A stretch of DNA of 58,198 bases from positions 1 to 58,198 of the forward strand of contig JACOVL010000075.1 of assembly GCA_016177355.1 (NCBI GenBank), given 5' to 3'. This document shows, one piece after another, positions 10,824-19,482 of the stretch. Under the pieces are notes generated by a model. It had not been told where the DNA came from. It ran no database searches and saw only the letters and a list, made by a program, of their open reading frames with translations. How positions within the stretch are numbered: position 1 is the first letter of the stretch; each line of letters starts with the position of its first letter. The DNA is from Betaproteobacteria bacterium. Lineage in GTDB: Bacteria > Pseudomonadota > Gammaproteobacteria > Burkholderiales > SG8-41. Both the position numbers and the translations under genes were made by a program.

Positions 10824-10836
10824 GTTGCGATGGCCG

Positions 10837-12114
10837 CTACCTGCGGCCGCCGGCGAGCGCGCGATGGCCGATGTCGCGCCGCAGCTGCATGCCGTCGAAG
10901 CGGATGCCGTCGGCGATTTCGTAGGCGCGGCGCCGGGCCATGCGCACATTGTGCCCGAGCGCGGTGACGGTGAGCACGCGCCCGCCGCTCGAAACCACGT
11001 CCTTGCCGTTCAACACCGTGCCGGCGTGGAACACGTGGCTGTCCTCGGCGGGTGCCGGCAGTCCCCTGATCGCGTCGCCCTTGCGCGGCGCGTCCGGGTA
11101 ACCGTGGGCCGCGAGCACCACCCCGAGCGCAACGCGGGTGTCCCATTCGGCTTCCACCTGGTCGAGGTCGCCCTCAAGCGCGCGCTCGATCAGCGTGACG
11201 AGGTCGCTCTTCAGCCGCAGCATGATCGGCTGCGTCTCAGGGTCTCCCAGCCGGCAGTTGAATTCCAGCACCTTGATGCTGCCGTCCCCGGCGATCATCA
11301 GGCCCGCATACAGAAACCCGGTATAGGGCGTGCCGTCTTTCTCCATGCCGGTGATCGCGGGCTGGATCACTTCGCGCATCACCCTGGCATGCACGCCCGG
11401 CGTGACCACCGGCGCCGGCGAATAGGCGCCCATGCCGCCGGTATTGGGGCCGCGGTCGCCATCGAGGAGACGCTTGTGATCCTGGCTGCTGGCGAGCGCC
11501 AGCGCGTGCCGCCCGTCGGCGAGCACGATAAAGCTCGCTTCCTCGCCTTCGAGATACTGCTCGATCACCACGCGATTGCCCGCGACGCCCATCTCTTTTT
11601 TCAGCAGCATCCGGTCCACCGCCGCATGCGCCTCGTTCGCATCCATCGCCACCACCACGCCCTTGCCGGCGGCGAGCCCGTCGGCCTTGACGACGATGGG
11701 CGCGCCCTGCCGCTCGATGTAATCGTGGGCGCGTCCGGCGTCGGTGAACGCGCCGTAGGCGGCGCTCGGTATGCCGTGGCGCTGCATGAAGCTCTTGGCG
11801 TGTTCCTTGGAGCTTTCCAGCCGCGCTGCCGCTTGTGTCGGGCCGAAGATTCTGAGCCCGGCGGCGGTAAACTCGTCCACGATACCGTCCGCGAGCGGCG
11901 CCTCCGGGCCGACGACGGTGTAAGCGACCGCCTCCTTGCGCGCGAACTTGGCAAGCCCCGGGATGCCGGCGAGCGCGACATTGGCGAGCCCGTCCTCGCG
12001 CGCGGTGCCCGCATTGCCCGGCGCGACGAAGACGCGCGAGACGCGCGGCGAGCGCGCCAGCTTCCACGCCAGCGCATGCTCGCGTCCGCCTGCTCCGATC
12101 ACCAGCAGCTTCAT
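10837..12114 (-). CDS. purD: Phosphoribosylamine-glycine ligase
   Basis: A 425-residue GAR synthetase, the second step of purine synthesis: it joins glycine to phosphoribosylamine with ATP. The N-terminus MKLLVIGAGGREHALAWKL is diagnostic; the ATP-grasp core shows KADGLAAGKGVVVA and the metal-binding EFNCRLGDPETQ segment. Length is standard. It lies between purH (77 bases upstream) and hemF, an arrangement widely seen in betaproteobacteria. A hairpin sits in its leader at 12127-12145. Confidence 0.96.
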   Translation of the reverse strand: MKLLVIGAGGREHALAWKLARSPRVSRVFVAPGNAGTAREDGLANVALAGIPGLAKFARKEAVAYTVVGPEAPLADGIVDEFTAAGLRIFGPTQAAARLESSKEHAKSFMQRHGIPSAAYGAFTDAGRAHDYIERQGAPIVVKADGLAAGKGVVVAMDANEAHAAVDRMLLKKEMGVAGNRVVIEQYLEGEEASFIVLADGRHALALASSQDHKRLLDGDRGPNTGGMGAYSPAPVVTPGVHARVMREVIQPAITGMEKDGTPYTGFLYAGLMIAGDGSIKVLEFNCRLGDPETQPIMLRLKSDLVTLIERALEGDLDQVEAEWDTRVALGVVLAAHGYPDAPRKGDAIRGLPAPAEDSHVFHAGTVLNGKDVVSSGGRVLTVTALGHNVRMARRRAYEIADGIRFDGMQLRRDIGHRALAGGRR

Positions 12115-12126
12115 GCCTTCAAACCC

Positions 12127-12145
12127 ATCCCGCCCAAGGCGGGAT
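12127..12145 (-). repeat. Hairpin in the purH-purD spacer
   Basis: A perfect 8-bp inverted repeat (ATCCCGCC / GGCGGGAT, 3-base loop) sits 13 bases before the purD start in an otherwise AT-rich 77-base spacer (12115-12191). Neither strand has a T-run after the stem, so it is not a standard terminator. It could be an mRNA-processing or stabilising element or a weak attenuator of purD. Function is inferred only from position. Confidence 0.4.
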
Positions 12146-12191
12146 ATTTATGTATCTTATTGATTTAAGATCATTATTTACGGGCCTGGGT

Positions 12192-13754
12192 TCAATGCCG
12201 GAAATGACGCTGGCCGGTGAACGCCATGGCGATGCCGTGCTCGTCGGCGGCGGCGATCACTTCCTCGTCGCGCAGGCTGCCGCCGGGCTGAATGATCGCC
12301 TTGGCGCCGGACTGCGCCACCACGTCGATGCCGTCACGGAACGGGAAAAACGCATCGGAAGCCACCACCGAGCCTTGCAATGAGAGCCCGGCGTGTGCCG
12401 CCTTGATGGCGGCGATGCGCGCAGAATCCACACGGCTCATCTGTCCCGCGCCGACGCCGAGCGTCGCGCCTCCGCCGCAGAATACGATGGCGTTCGACTT
12501 GACGAACGTGGCTACGCGCCACGCAAAGAGCAGGTCGGCAAGCTGCGCTGCGTCCGGCTTCGCTTGGGTGACGATCTTGAGCTCGCCCGCGCCGAGTCGG
12601 GCCATGTCGGGCGTCTGCACCAGCAAGCCCCCGCCCACCCGCTTGAGGTCCAGCTCGTTCGCCCCCGGTGCCGGGGTCACGACGAGCACCCGAATGTTGG
12701 CTTTTTGCGCCAGCGCCCCGCCTGCTTCCGCAGCGTAGGCCGGCGCTATCACCACTTCGACGAACTGCCGGGAGAGCGCTTCGGCAGTCCCGCCATCGAG
12801 CTCGCGGTTGAAGGCGATGATGCCGCCGAAAGCGGAAGCGGGGTCGGTCGCAAACGCCTTGCGGTAGGCTTCGGCGAGACTGCCGGCCACCGCGGCGCCG
12901 CAGGGGTTGGCGTGCTTGACGATGACGCACGCGGGCTCGTCGAAGCTCTTCACGCACTCCCACGCCGCATCCGCGTCGGCCAGGTTGTTGTAGGAGAGCT
13001 CCTTGCCCTGCAACTGCCGGTGGGTGCCGAGGCTGCCCGGGGCCGGCTGCAACTCGCGGTAGAAGGCCGCTTCCTGGTGCGGATTCTCCCCATAGCGGAG
13101 CCTCTGTGCGAGATCGAACTGCAGATTGAGCCGCCGCGGGAAGCGGGCGCGCTCGCCCGCAGCGTCGAGCGCGGTGAGGTAGTTGCTGATCGCGCCATCG
13201 TACTGCGCGGTATGGGAAAACGCCTTCTGCGCGAGGCGAAAGCGCATCTCGGCGCCGACCGCTCCGTTGGTCGCAGCCATCTCGGCCAGCAACGGCGCGT
13301 AATCCGCGGGGTCGGCAACCGCCGCCACGTGCGGGTGGTTCTTGGCAGCGCTCCGGAGCAGCGCCGGGCCGCCGATGTCTATGTTTTCGATAGCTTCTTC
13401 CAGCGAGCAACCGGGCCGGGCCACCGCCGCGCTGAATGGGTAAAGATTGACCGCCACCAGATCGAGCGCCGGGATCGCCGCCCGCTTGAGCGCATCCATG
13501 TGCCCGGGGGCGTCGCGCCGGGCGAGGACGCCGGCATGCACCTTGGGATGCAGCGTTTTCACCCGCCCGTCGAGCATCTCGGGAAAACCGGTGTAGTCGG
13601 CTACCTCGGTCACTTTGAGACCGGCGTCCCTCAGCAGCTTCGCCGTGCCTCCGGTGGAGATCAGCGCGACGCCGAAGCGGGCGAGGCCGCGCGCGAATTC
13701 AACGATCCCGGTCTTGTCCGAAACGCTGATGAGAGCCTGCTTGATGACGGCCAT
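12192..13754 (-). CDS. purH: Bifunctional AICAR transformylase / IMP cyclohydrolase
   Basis: A 520-residue PurH, which carries out the last two steps of IMP synthesis. The ATG at 13754 is chosen because MAVIKQALISVSDKTG is the conserved family N-terminus; the open frame extends 23 codons further without family support. The N-terminal IMP-cyclohydrolase (MGS-like) domain carries SVSDKTG, STGGTAK and MLDGRVKTLHPKVH; the C-terminal transformylase carries VKHANPCG with the catalytic Lys-His pair. The last residues SGAKAIIQPGGS...GQRHFRH are typical. It is downstream of dusB-fis with an 80-base gap and precedes purD. Confidence 0.96.
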   Translation of the reverse strand: MAVIKQALISVSDKTGIVEFARGLARFGVALISTGGTAKLLRDAGLKVTEVADYTGFPEMLDGRVKTLHPKVHAGVLARRDAPGHMDALKRAAIPALDLVAVNLYPFSAAVARPGCSLEEAIENIDIGGPALLRSAAKNHPHVAAVADPADYAPLLAEMAATNGAVGAEMRFRLAQKAFSHTAQYDGAISNYLTALDAAGERARFPRRLNLQFDLAQRLRYGENPHQEAAFYRELQPAPGSLGTHRQLQGKELSYNNLADADAAWECVKSFDEPACVIVKHANPCGAAVAGSLAEAYRKAFATDPASAFGGIIAFNRELDGGTAEALSRQFVEVVIAPAYAAEAGGALAQKANIRVLVVTPAPGANELDLKRVGGGLLVQTPDMARLGAGELKIVTQAKPDAAQLADLLFAWRVATFVKSNAIVFCGGGATLGVGAGQMSRVDSARIAAIKAAHAGLSLQGSVVASDAFFPFRDGIDVVAQSGAKAIIQPGGSLRDEEVIAAADEHGIAMAFTGQRHFRH

Positions 13755-13834
13755 GGCGCGGTGAGCAGTAAGCGGTCGGGCGCCGCAAACGGCTATTTTA
13801 ACCGCCCACCGCTTGCCGCTCACGGTTTACGCTT

Positions 13835-14074
13835 CTAGAACTTGATGCCGTGCACCTTGATCTTCTTGCGCAGGGTATTGCGGTTGATGCCCAGCATTTC
13901 GGCGGCGTGGGACTGGTTGCCGCGCACCCGGTGCAGCACGCTCTCGAGCAGCGGCTTCTCGACGCAATTGATGACCATGTCGTAGACCGCGCAGGGTTTT
14001 TCCCCGTCCAGGTCCCGGAAATAGCCGTCGATCGCTTTGCGCACCATGCGCGCCATTTCGTTTTCGTTCATCAT
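13835..14074 (-). CDS. fis: Fis-family nucleoid/transcription factor
   Basis: A 79-residue small DNA-binding protein. The C-terminal helix-turn-helix NQSHAAEMLGINRNTLRKKI (about 53-72) is the Fis signature, shared with the C-terminus of NtrC regulators. The ATG at 14074 is favoured because the GAGGA at its 5' side is correctly spaced (9 bases), whereas the ATG at 14083 abuts that sequence. It overlaps the dusB stop (ATGA), matching the dusB-fis operon known from enterobacteria. In E. coli Fis activates rRNA promoters and bends DNA; the betaproteobacterial protein is shorter at its N-terminus and its regulon is less known. Confidence 0.92.
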   Translation of the reverse strand: MMNENEMARMVRKAIDGYFRDLDGEKPCAVYDMVINCVEKPLLESVLHRVRGNQSHAAEMLGINRNTLRKKIKVHGIKF

Positions 14075-15078
14075 GCCGCGCATTCCTCGACATAAGTCAG
14101 GCGCTGCCCGCGGCTCGCGAGCTCGCCGAAAAACGCGTCCACCGCCTTGAGCTGCTCGGCGCTCGACTCGATCCGGTTCAGGGCGTGGCGAAACGCCGCT
14201 GAACCGGCCAAGCCCTTGGTGTACCAGGAAATATGCTTGCGCGCGACGCGCACGCCGGTGTGCTCGCCGTAGAAATCGTAGAGCTCGCGCAGGTGCGCGA
14301 TCAGCACGCGGTGGATCTCCTCCACCGCCGGCGGCGGCAACGGCTCGCCGGTCTTGAGATAGTGCTCGATCTCACGGAACATCCACGGCCGACCCTGGGC
14401 GGCGCGCCCGATCATCACGGCATCGGCCCCGGTGTAGTCCAGCACCCGCTTCACCTTCTCGGGCGTGGAGATATCGCCGTTGGCGATCACCGGGATGCCG
14501 ATTTCGCTCTTGACCGCGGCGATGGTGTCGTACTCGGCGTCCCCGGAAAAGCCGCAGGACCGCGTGCGCCCGTGGATCGCGAGCGCGGCGATACCGGCGC
14601 CCTCTGCGATCTTCGCGACGCGCAGCGCGTTCCGGTTATCGCGGTCCCAGCCGGTGCGAATCTTGAGCGTGATGGGCACACCCACCGCGGTCACCACGGC
14701 GTCAAGGATGCGCCCGACGAGCGGTTCGTCCTTGAGCAGGGCGGAGCCTGCCATCACGTTGCATACTTTCTTCGCCGGGCAGCCCATGTTGATGTCTATG
14801 ATCTGGGCACCCTGGTCCACATTGTAGCGAGCCGCCTCCGCCAGCATTTGCGGGTCGGCGCCCGCGATCTGTACCGCGATCGGCTCGGCTTCGCCTTCGT
14901 GATTGGCGCGGCGTAGCGTTTTCTCCGAGCCCCGGAGCAGGGAATTGCTCGCCACCATCTCCGAGACCGCCATGCCGGCGCCCATGGCCTTGCACAACTG
15001 GCGAAACGGGCGATCGGTCACGCCCGCCATCGGCGCCACGATCAGGTTGTTCTTGAGTTGATGCGGACCAATGTGCAT
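14071..15078 (-). CDS. dusB: tRNA-dihydrouridine synthase B
   Basis: A 335-residue FMN enzyme that reduces uridine to dihydrouridine in the tRNA D-loop. The N-terminus gives the FMN-site APMAGVTDRPFR block; the active-site cysteine is Cys100 in INMGCPAKKV, at the same number as in E. coli DusB. The C-terminal helical tRNA-binding domain follows from about residue 245. The start ATG at 15078 follows a plausible promoter (15110-15137). It is the first gene of dusB-fis. Confidence 0.95.
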   Translation of the reverse strand: MHIGPHQLKNNLIVAPMAGVTDRPFRQLCKAMGAGMAVSEMVASNSLLRGSEKTLRRANHEGEAEPIAVQIAGADPQMLAEAARYNVDQGAQIIDINMGCPAKKVCNVMAGSALLKDEPLVGRILDAVVTAVGVPITLKIRTGWDRDNRNALRVAKIAEGAGIAALAIHGRTRSCGFSGDAEYDTIAAVKSEIGIPVIANGDISTPEKVKRVLDYTGADAVMIGRAAQGRPWMFREIEHYLKTGEPLPPPAVEEIHRVLIAHLRELYDFYGEHTGVRVARKHISWYTKGLAGSAAFRHALNRIESSAEQLKAVDAFFGELASRGQRLTYVEECAA

Positions 15079-15109
15079 CGGTCGCGTGTTTTATTCGGGA
15101 AAGGGCGAC

Positions 15110-15137
15110 ATTGTAATAGTTGTGTTCGCGCAAGCAA
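15110..15137 (-). promoter_or_regulatory. Candidate promoter of dusB-fis
   Basis: On the minus strand TTGCTT (15137-15132) and TACAAT (15115-15110) are separated by 16 bases, a fair sigma70 match. The start of transcription would be near 15103, giving a leader of about 25 bases. The surrounding 121-base spacer (15079-15199) is the only non-coding gap on this side. Confidence 0.5.
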
Positions 15138-15199
15138 AGAAATTATTGCCGTTTTTTCGATCGGTGTTGCGGCGACCCCACACGCCGCGCGCGCGGCCG

Positions 15200-16351
15200 T
15201 CAGCCGCGCGTGCCGAAGGTCATGCGCCGTACGACGAAGTTCCTGGCGGCCGGCACGGCGCCGAGCAGGGTAAGTCCCAGGCCGCGCGCGAGCCTGAGAG
15301 GCTCGAGATCATTGGAAAAAAGCTGCACCAACGTATCGGTAAACCAGACGCCCCCGCGACGGTCGAGCCGCCGCCGCGCGGCATAGGCCCGGAGCAACGC
15401 CGGGCCGCCGACTTCCTCGCGGCTGCAATCCCTAACCAGGTCCGCGAGTTCCCAGGCATCCCTCAGCCCGAGATTCAACCCCTGGCCGGCAACCGGGTGC
15501 AGCGTCTGTGCGGCGTTGCCGAGCGCCGTCACGCGTGGTACCACGATGCGGGAAGAAACCTTGAGCGCGAGAGGAAACCTAGTGCGGGTGCCAACCGCCG
15601 CAACCCCCCCCAGGCGGCCGCCAAAAGCATGCTCGAGTCGCTGCAGGAATTCGGTATCGGGCAGTGTGCACAATTCTTGTGCATGCTCCAGCGTGGTCGT
15701 CCAGATCACCGCCAGCTTCTCCCCGTCCGGCAGAAGGGCTAACGGCCCGGTGGGCGTAAAACGCTCGTACGCGACATTCCGGTGCGGCGTCCGGCTCGTC
15801 ACTCGCGCGGTCACCGCGGCTTGCCGGTAATCGCGTATGCGCGTCTGCGCGCCGGCCGTCAGCGTCCCGCCATCGGCGACGGCCACCAGCCGGGCCGCGG
15901 CGTACTCGGGGCCCGCACCCCGCTCGAACTGGACGCGGACCCTGGCCGGTTCCGGGGCGAGCCCGGTTACCGTCGCGCCGGTCAGAGAGTCGCAGAACCC
16001 GGCACCGAGACCGCCCGCGAGGGTCCGGGCGAGCCGGGCGTAATCGAGCACGTAACCCAGCGCCGGCAGGCGGGCTTCCTCGGCGTCGAGTTCGACCCGC
16101 CCGAAGCCGCCGCGCTGTGAAACATGGATGCGCGCGATCGGGGTCACCGGCGCAAGTTCGTCCCACACGCCCAAACGCTCCAGTATCAACCGGCTGCCAT
16201 GGGAAAGCGCGATCGGGCGCGGATCCATGGGCGCGGGTTCGGGGAGGCGCGCCTCCACGACCGCCACATCGAGGCCGCTGTCGCGCAAAGCCAGCGCCAA
16301 GGCCGTCCCCACCGGCCCGCCGCCCGCGATCAATACGTCGTAATCAGGCAT
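15200..16351 (-). CDS. UbiH/UbiF/VisC-family FAD monooxygenase (ubiquinone hydroxylase)
   Basis: A 383-residue flavoprotein hydroxylase of the ubiquinone pathway. The N-terminal dinucleotide motif DVLIAGGGPVGTALAL (GGGPVG at 10-15) binds FAD; the second FAD motif GNAAQTLHPVAGQGLNLGL, near residue 275, is the UbiH-family fingerprint. These enzymes hydroxylate the aromatic ring at C5, C6 or C1, and the position cannot be told from sequence alone; the next-door pepP (pepP-ubiH operon in E. coli) favours UbiH. It overlaps the end of pepP by 8 bases and ends near a GC palindrome that has no T-run. Confidence 0.88.
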   Translation of the reverse strand: MPDYDVLIAGGGPVGTALALALRDSGLDVAVVEARLPEPAPMDPRPIALSHGSRLILERLGVWDELAPVTPIARIHVSQRGGFGRVELDAEEARLPALGYVLDYARLARTLAGGLGAGFCDSLTGATVTGLAPEPARVRVQFERGAGPEYAAARLVAVADGGTLTAGAQTRIRDYRQAAVTARVTSRTPHRNVAYERFTPTGPLALLPDGEKLAVIWTTTLEHAQELCTLPDTEFLQRLEHAFGGRLGGVAAVGTRTRFPLALKVSSRIVVPRVTALGNAAQTLHPVAGQGLNLGLRDAWELADLVRDCSREEVGGPALLRAYAARRRLDRRGGVWFTDTLVQLFSNDLEPLRLARGLGLTLLGAVPAARNFVVRRMTFGTRG

Positions 16352-17651
16352 CGCGGGCCTGCATCAGCGTTTCGATGTCGGAGATGCTTTTCGGGGCGTC
16401 CTGGGTCAGCACCTCGCGTCCGGTCCTGGTCACGAGCACGTCGTCCTCGATGCGCACCCCGATGCCGGAGAAGCGCGCCGGCACCCCGGGGCCGGCGCGG
16501 ACGTAGCATCCCGGCTCCACCGTCAGCACCATCCCCGGCTCGAGCGCGCGCCACCGGCCGCTGCGCTTGTAATCGCCCGCATCGTGCACGTCGAGCCCGA
16601 GCCAGTGGCCGGTGCGGTGCATGTAGTACTTTCTGTAGGCCTCGGTTTCGATCGCCTGCCCGGGGCTGCCTTTGAGGAGCTTCAGGTCCACCAGCCCCCG
16701 CGCCAGGACGCCGATCGCCGCGTGGTGCGGCGCGTCCCAGGCGTTGCCCGGCTTCACCGCGGCGATCGCGGCGGTTTGGGCCTCCAGAACCAATTGGTAG
16801 ATCTCGCGTTGCGGCCCGCCGAATTTTCCGTTCACCGGGAAAGTGCGCGTCACGTCCGAGGCGTAGCCGTCGAGCTCGCAACCGGCGTCTATCAACAGCA
16901 GATCGCCGTCCTTCAGCTTCCCGTCGTTGCGCACGTAATGCAGGATGCACGCGTGCTCGCCGCCGGCGACGATAGGGGGGTACGCGGGCGCCTGCGCGCC
17001 GTGGCGCCGGAATTCATGCAGGAGTTCCGCCTCGATTTCGAACTCGTTCCGGCCCGGGCGCGCGGCGCGCATGGCGCGGCGGTGGGCGCCGGCGGTGATT
17101 GCCGCGGCGCGGCGCATCACGGCGACTTCCTCCGGCCCCTTGATCAGCCGCATCTCGTCGATGAGCGCGTGCGCGTCCCGGATTTCCGCCGGCGCGGCAA
17201 CGCCGCTGCGCGCCCGCCCGCGCACCTGGTTGATCCAGCCCATGACGCGCGCATCCCAAGCCGCGTCCGCCCCGAGATGGCAATGGAGGACGCCGCGGTC
17301 GGCGAGGATATCGGGCATCAGCGCATCAAGCTTGGCGATGGAATGCGCCTCGTCGAACCCGAATTCAGCGCGCGCCGTTTCGGGACCGCAGCGCGAGCCG
17401 TCCCAAATCTCGCGTTCCGGATCGCGGTCGCGGCAGAACAGCACGCTTTTCGCCGGCTCGCCGGCGATGACCACCAGCACCGCGTCCGGCTCGCGGAACC
17501 CGGTGAGGTAGTAGAGGTAGCTGTCGTAGCGATAGGGATAATACGAATCGCGGTTGCGCGTGCGCTCGGGCGCGGCCGGCACGATCGCCACGCCCTCCCG
17601 CATCGAGGCCGCCAGCCGTGTCCGCCGCCGCCGGTAAACCGCTCTGTCCAT
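16344..17651 (-). CDS. pepP: Xaa-Pro aminopeptidase
   Basis: A 435-residue cytoplasmic metallopeptidase that removes N-terminal residues ahead of proline. The N-terminal creatinase-like domain holds the conserved RDSYYPYRYDSYLYYLTGF; the C-terminal pita-bread domain holds the dimetal ligands: Asp in LLIDAGCE, Asp in SDVTRTFPV, His in GHWLGLDVHD, Glu in LTVEPGCY and Glu in GVRIEDDV. Length matches E. coli PepP (441). A TATAAT hexamer at 17691-17686 may be its promoter. The pepP-ubiH arrangement is conserved in many proteobacteria. Confidence 0.95.
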   Translation of the reverse strand: MDRAVYRRRRTRLAASMREGVAIVPAAPERTRNRDSYYPYRYDSYLYYLTGFREPDAVLVVIAGEPAKSVLFCRDRDPEREIWDGSRCGPETARAEFGFDEAHSIAKLDALMPDILADRGVLHCHLGADAAWDARVMGWINQVRGRARSGVAAPAEIRDAHALIDEMRLIKGPEEVAVMRRAAAITAGAHRRAMRAARPGRNEFEIEAELLHEFRRHGAQAPAYPPIVAGGEHACILHYVRNDGKLKDGDLLLIDAGCELDGYASDVTRTFPVNGKFGGPQREIYQLVLEAQTAAIAAVKPGNAWDAPHHAAIGVLARGLVDLKLLKGSPGQAIETEAYRKYYMHRTGHWLGLDVHDAGDYKRSGRWRALEPGMVLTVEPGCYVRAGPGVPARFSGIGVRIEDDVLVTRTGREVLTQDAPKSISDIETLMQARDA

Positions 17652-17685
17652 ATTCTTTCTTCTTCAGCCGCCAGGATATTCTGTG

Positions 17686-17691
17686 ATTATA
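17686..17691 (-). promoter_or_regulatory. Possible -10 element of pepP
   Basis: A perfect TATAAT lies 35-40 bases before the pepP ATG on the minus strand, in the 49-base gap after murU. The matching -35 position reads GGTCCG, which is poor, so the promoter would need an activator or the pepP messenger may continue from murU. Confidence 0.3.
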
Positions 17692-17700
17692 AACAACGTG

Positions 17701-18393
17701 CTAGTCGCCGGACCGGGTGCCGAGCAAGCGCTCGAGGGCAGCCAGGCGCTGCGGCGTGCCGATGTCCATCCAGATCCCGCGATGATGTTCCCCGCTGACG
17801 CGGGCTTGAGCCATCGCGGGCTCGAGCAGCGCGACGAGCTGGCGTCTGGAGCCGCGCGCCACCGGGGCAAACAGCGCCGGCGCATAGATCCCGATGCCGC
17901 TGAAGGTGAGCTTTTGCGCACCGTCTGCCGACACCATGCCGTCAGCCAGGCAGAAATCCCCCCGCGGATGGTGCGCCGGGTTGTCCACCAGCACGAGGTG
18001 GGCGTCGAGCGCGCCGCCGGCGAGCGCCGCCGCCGCTGCCATCAAGCGCGCGAAATCGAAATCGCTGTAGATGTCGCTGTTGACCACCGCGAACGGCGCA
18101 TCGCCCAGCAGCGGCAGCGCATAGGCAATGCCGCCGCCGGTCTCGAGCGGAGTGTCCTCGCGCGAATAGGCGATGCGCACGCCGAGCCGGCTGCCGTCGC
18201 CCAGTTGCCGCTCGATGACGCCGCCCAGGTGCGAGACATTGACCACCAGGTCCGTGAAACCGGCCTGCGCCAGGCACGCGATCAGATGCGCGATCAGCGG
18301 CCGGCCGCCGGCTTCGAGCAGGGATTTGGGGGTACGGTCGGTGAGCGGGCGCATGCGCTCGCCGCGTCCGGCGGCAAGGATCATGGCTTTCAC
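17701..18393 (-). CDS. murU: Nucleotidyltransferase, MurU-like (MurNAc-1-P uridylyltransferase)
   Basis: A 230-residue sugar-phosphate nucleotidyltransferase. The GTG at 18393 gives the family start VKAMILAAGRGERMRPLTD, with the nucleotide-binding loop LAAGRGERMRP at about 6-16 and the Lys of TPKSLLE. Metal-binding Asp is in VVNSDIYSDFDF. Its position after an AmgK-like kinase and divergent to lptD matches Pseudomonas, where MurU makes UDP-MurNAc from MurNAc-1-phosphate in the cell-wall recycling bypass of MurA. Without that context, mannose-1-P guanylyl- or glucose-1-P thymidylyltransferase would be alternatives. Confidence 0.82.
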   Translation of the reverse strand: MKAMILAAGRGERMRPLTDRTPKSLLEAGGRPLIAHLIACLAQAGFTDLVVNVSHLGGVIERQLGDGSRLGVRIAYSREDTPLETGGGIAYALPLLGDAPFAVVNSDIYSDFDFARLMAAAAALAGGALDAHLVLVDNPAHHPRGDFCLADGMVSADGAQKLTFSGIGIYAPALFAPVARGSRRQLVALLEPAMAQARVSGEHHRGIWMDIGTPQRLAALERLLGTRSGD

Positions 18394-18413
18394 GTTGCGG
18401 CGCGCCTGTCCGG

Positions 18414-19421
18414 TTAAAAAGTATGGCCGGCCGCGGGCTGGCGATTCTCCAGCTGGTCGAACAGGCGCGCGAGCGGCTCGAGCTCGCGGTAACGCCCGGC
18501 GACCGCCCGCGCGTAGCGCATGAAGCGCGGCGTGTCCTCGAGGTAGCCGCTCTTCCCGTCGCGGTAGTGGATGCGCGCGAAGATACCGAGCACCTTGAGG
18601 TGGCGCTGCAGGCCCATCCACTCGAAGTCGCGGTAGAACGCGCCGAAGTCGGGATTCACCGGCAGCCCTCTGCGCCGCGCTTTTTCCCAATAGCGCACCG
18701 TCCAGTCGATCACGCGCTCCTCATCCCAGCTCACGAACGCGTCACGGGTGAGCGATACCAGGTCGTAGCTGATCGGGCCGTATACCGCGTCCTGGAAATC
18801 CAGCACGCCGGGATTGGGGTCGGTGACCATCAGGTTGCGCGGCATGTAGTCACGATGCACGTACGTCGCCGGCTGTGCCAGGTTGCGCGCGACGATCAGG
18901 GCTATCATGCCCGCGAGCGTCCGGTTCTGCGCCGCGTCGAGGGTCACACCAAGATGCCTCGCGACATACCACTCCGGAAAAAGATTGCATTCGCGCCTGA
19001 GCAGCGCTTCGTCGTACGGCGGCAGCTCGCCCTCACGGCTCGCCAGCTGCCATTTGAGCAGCGCTTCGGTCGCGTCGCCGAACAACCGGTCGGCATTGCC
19101 CTCGTTGAGCGCGGCAAGGTAGGGGGTGTCGCCGAAGTCGGTCAGCAACAGGAAGCCCGCCCGGAGATCCTGCGCGATCACCTCCGGCGCGTTCAGTCCG
19201 GCGGCGCGCAGCAGGCGCGCTATTCGTAGGTACGGCCTGCAGTCTTCGCGCTCCGGCGGCGCGTCCATCGCAATCCAGGACAGCCCCCCGGCGGCTACTC
19301 GGAAATAGCGGCGAAAACTGGCGTCGGCCGAGGCCGGTTTCAGTGAAAACGCCCCCGCCGCAAAGCGCGCGGCGAGCCAGTCGTGCAGCTGTTCCAACCG
19401 GGTATCGGGTATCGCCGGCAA
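18414..19421 (-). CDS. amgK: Anomeric MurNAc/GlcNAc kinase AmgK (APH fold)
   Basis: About 335 residues of aminoglycoside-phosphotransferase fold. The catalytic loop HRDYMPRNLMV and the metal motif LDFQDAVYGP are intact. In Pseudomonas AmgK phosphorylates recycled MurNAc at the anomeric position and MurU then activates it; the pair is adjacent here (20-base gap). The start is uncertain: no ATG fits. A TTG at 19421 has GAAGG 8 bases before it and is chosen; a GTG at 19460 or a TTG at 19397 are alternatives, and the longer open frame crosses into the divergent lptD gene. The length agrees with Pseudomonas AmgK (about 339). Confidence 0.82.
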   Translation of the reverse strand: MPAIPDTRLEQLHDWLAARFAAGAFSLKPASADASFRRYFRVAAGGLSWIAMDAPPEREDCRPYLRIARLLRAAGLNAPEVIAQDLRAGFLLLTDFGDTPYLAALNEGNADRLFGDATEALLKWQLASREGELPPYDEALLRRECNLFPEWYVARHLGVTLDAAQNRTLAGMIALIVARNLAQPATYVHRDYMPRNLMVTDPNPGVLDFQDAVYGPISYDLVSLTRDAFVSWDEERVIDWTVRYWEKARRRGLPVNPDFGAFYRDFEWMGLQRHLKVLGIFARIHYRDGKSGYLEDTPRFMRYARAVAGRYRELEPLARLFDQLENRQPAAGHTF

Positions 19422-19482
19422 GCCGATTGCCTTCAGCGATGAATTGTGCGATTTTAGCACTTCGCCCTGGCAGCCTCCCCCG

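Noticed and set aside
15184..15197. GC palindrome after the ubiH-like gene as a terminator
   Set aside because: The 14-base palindrome has no loop and no T-run on the minus strand.
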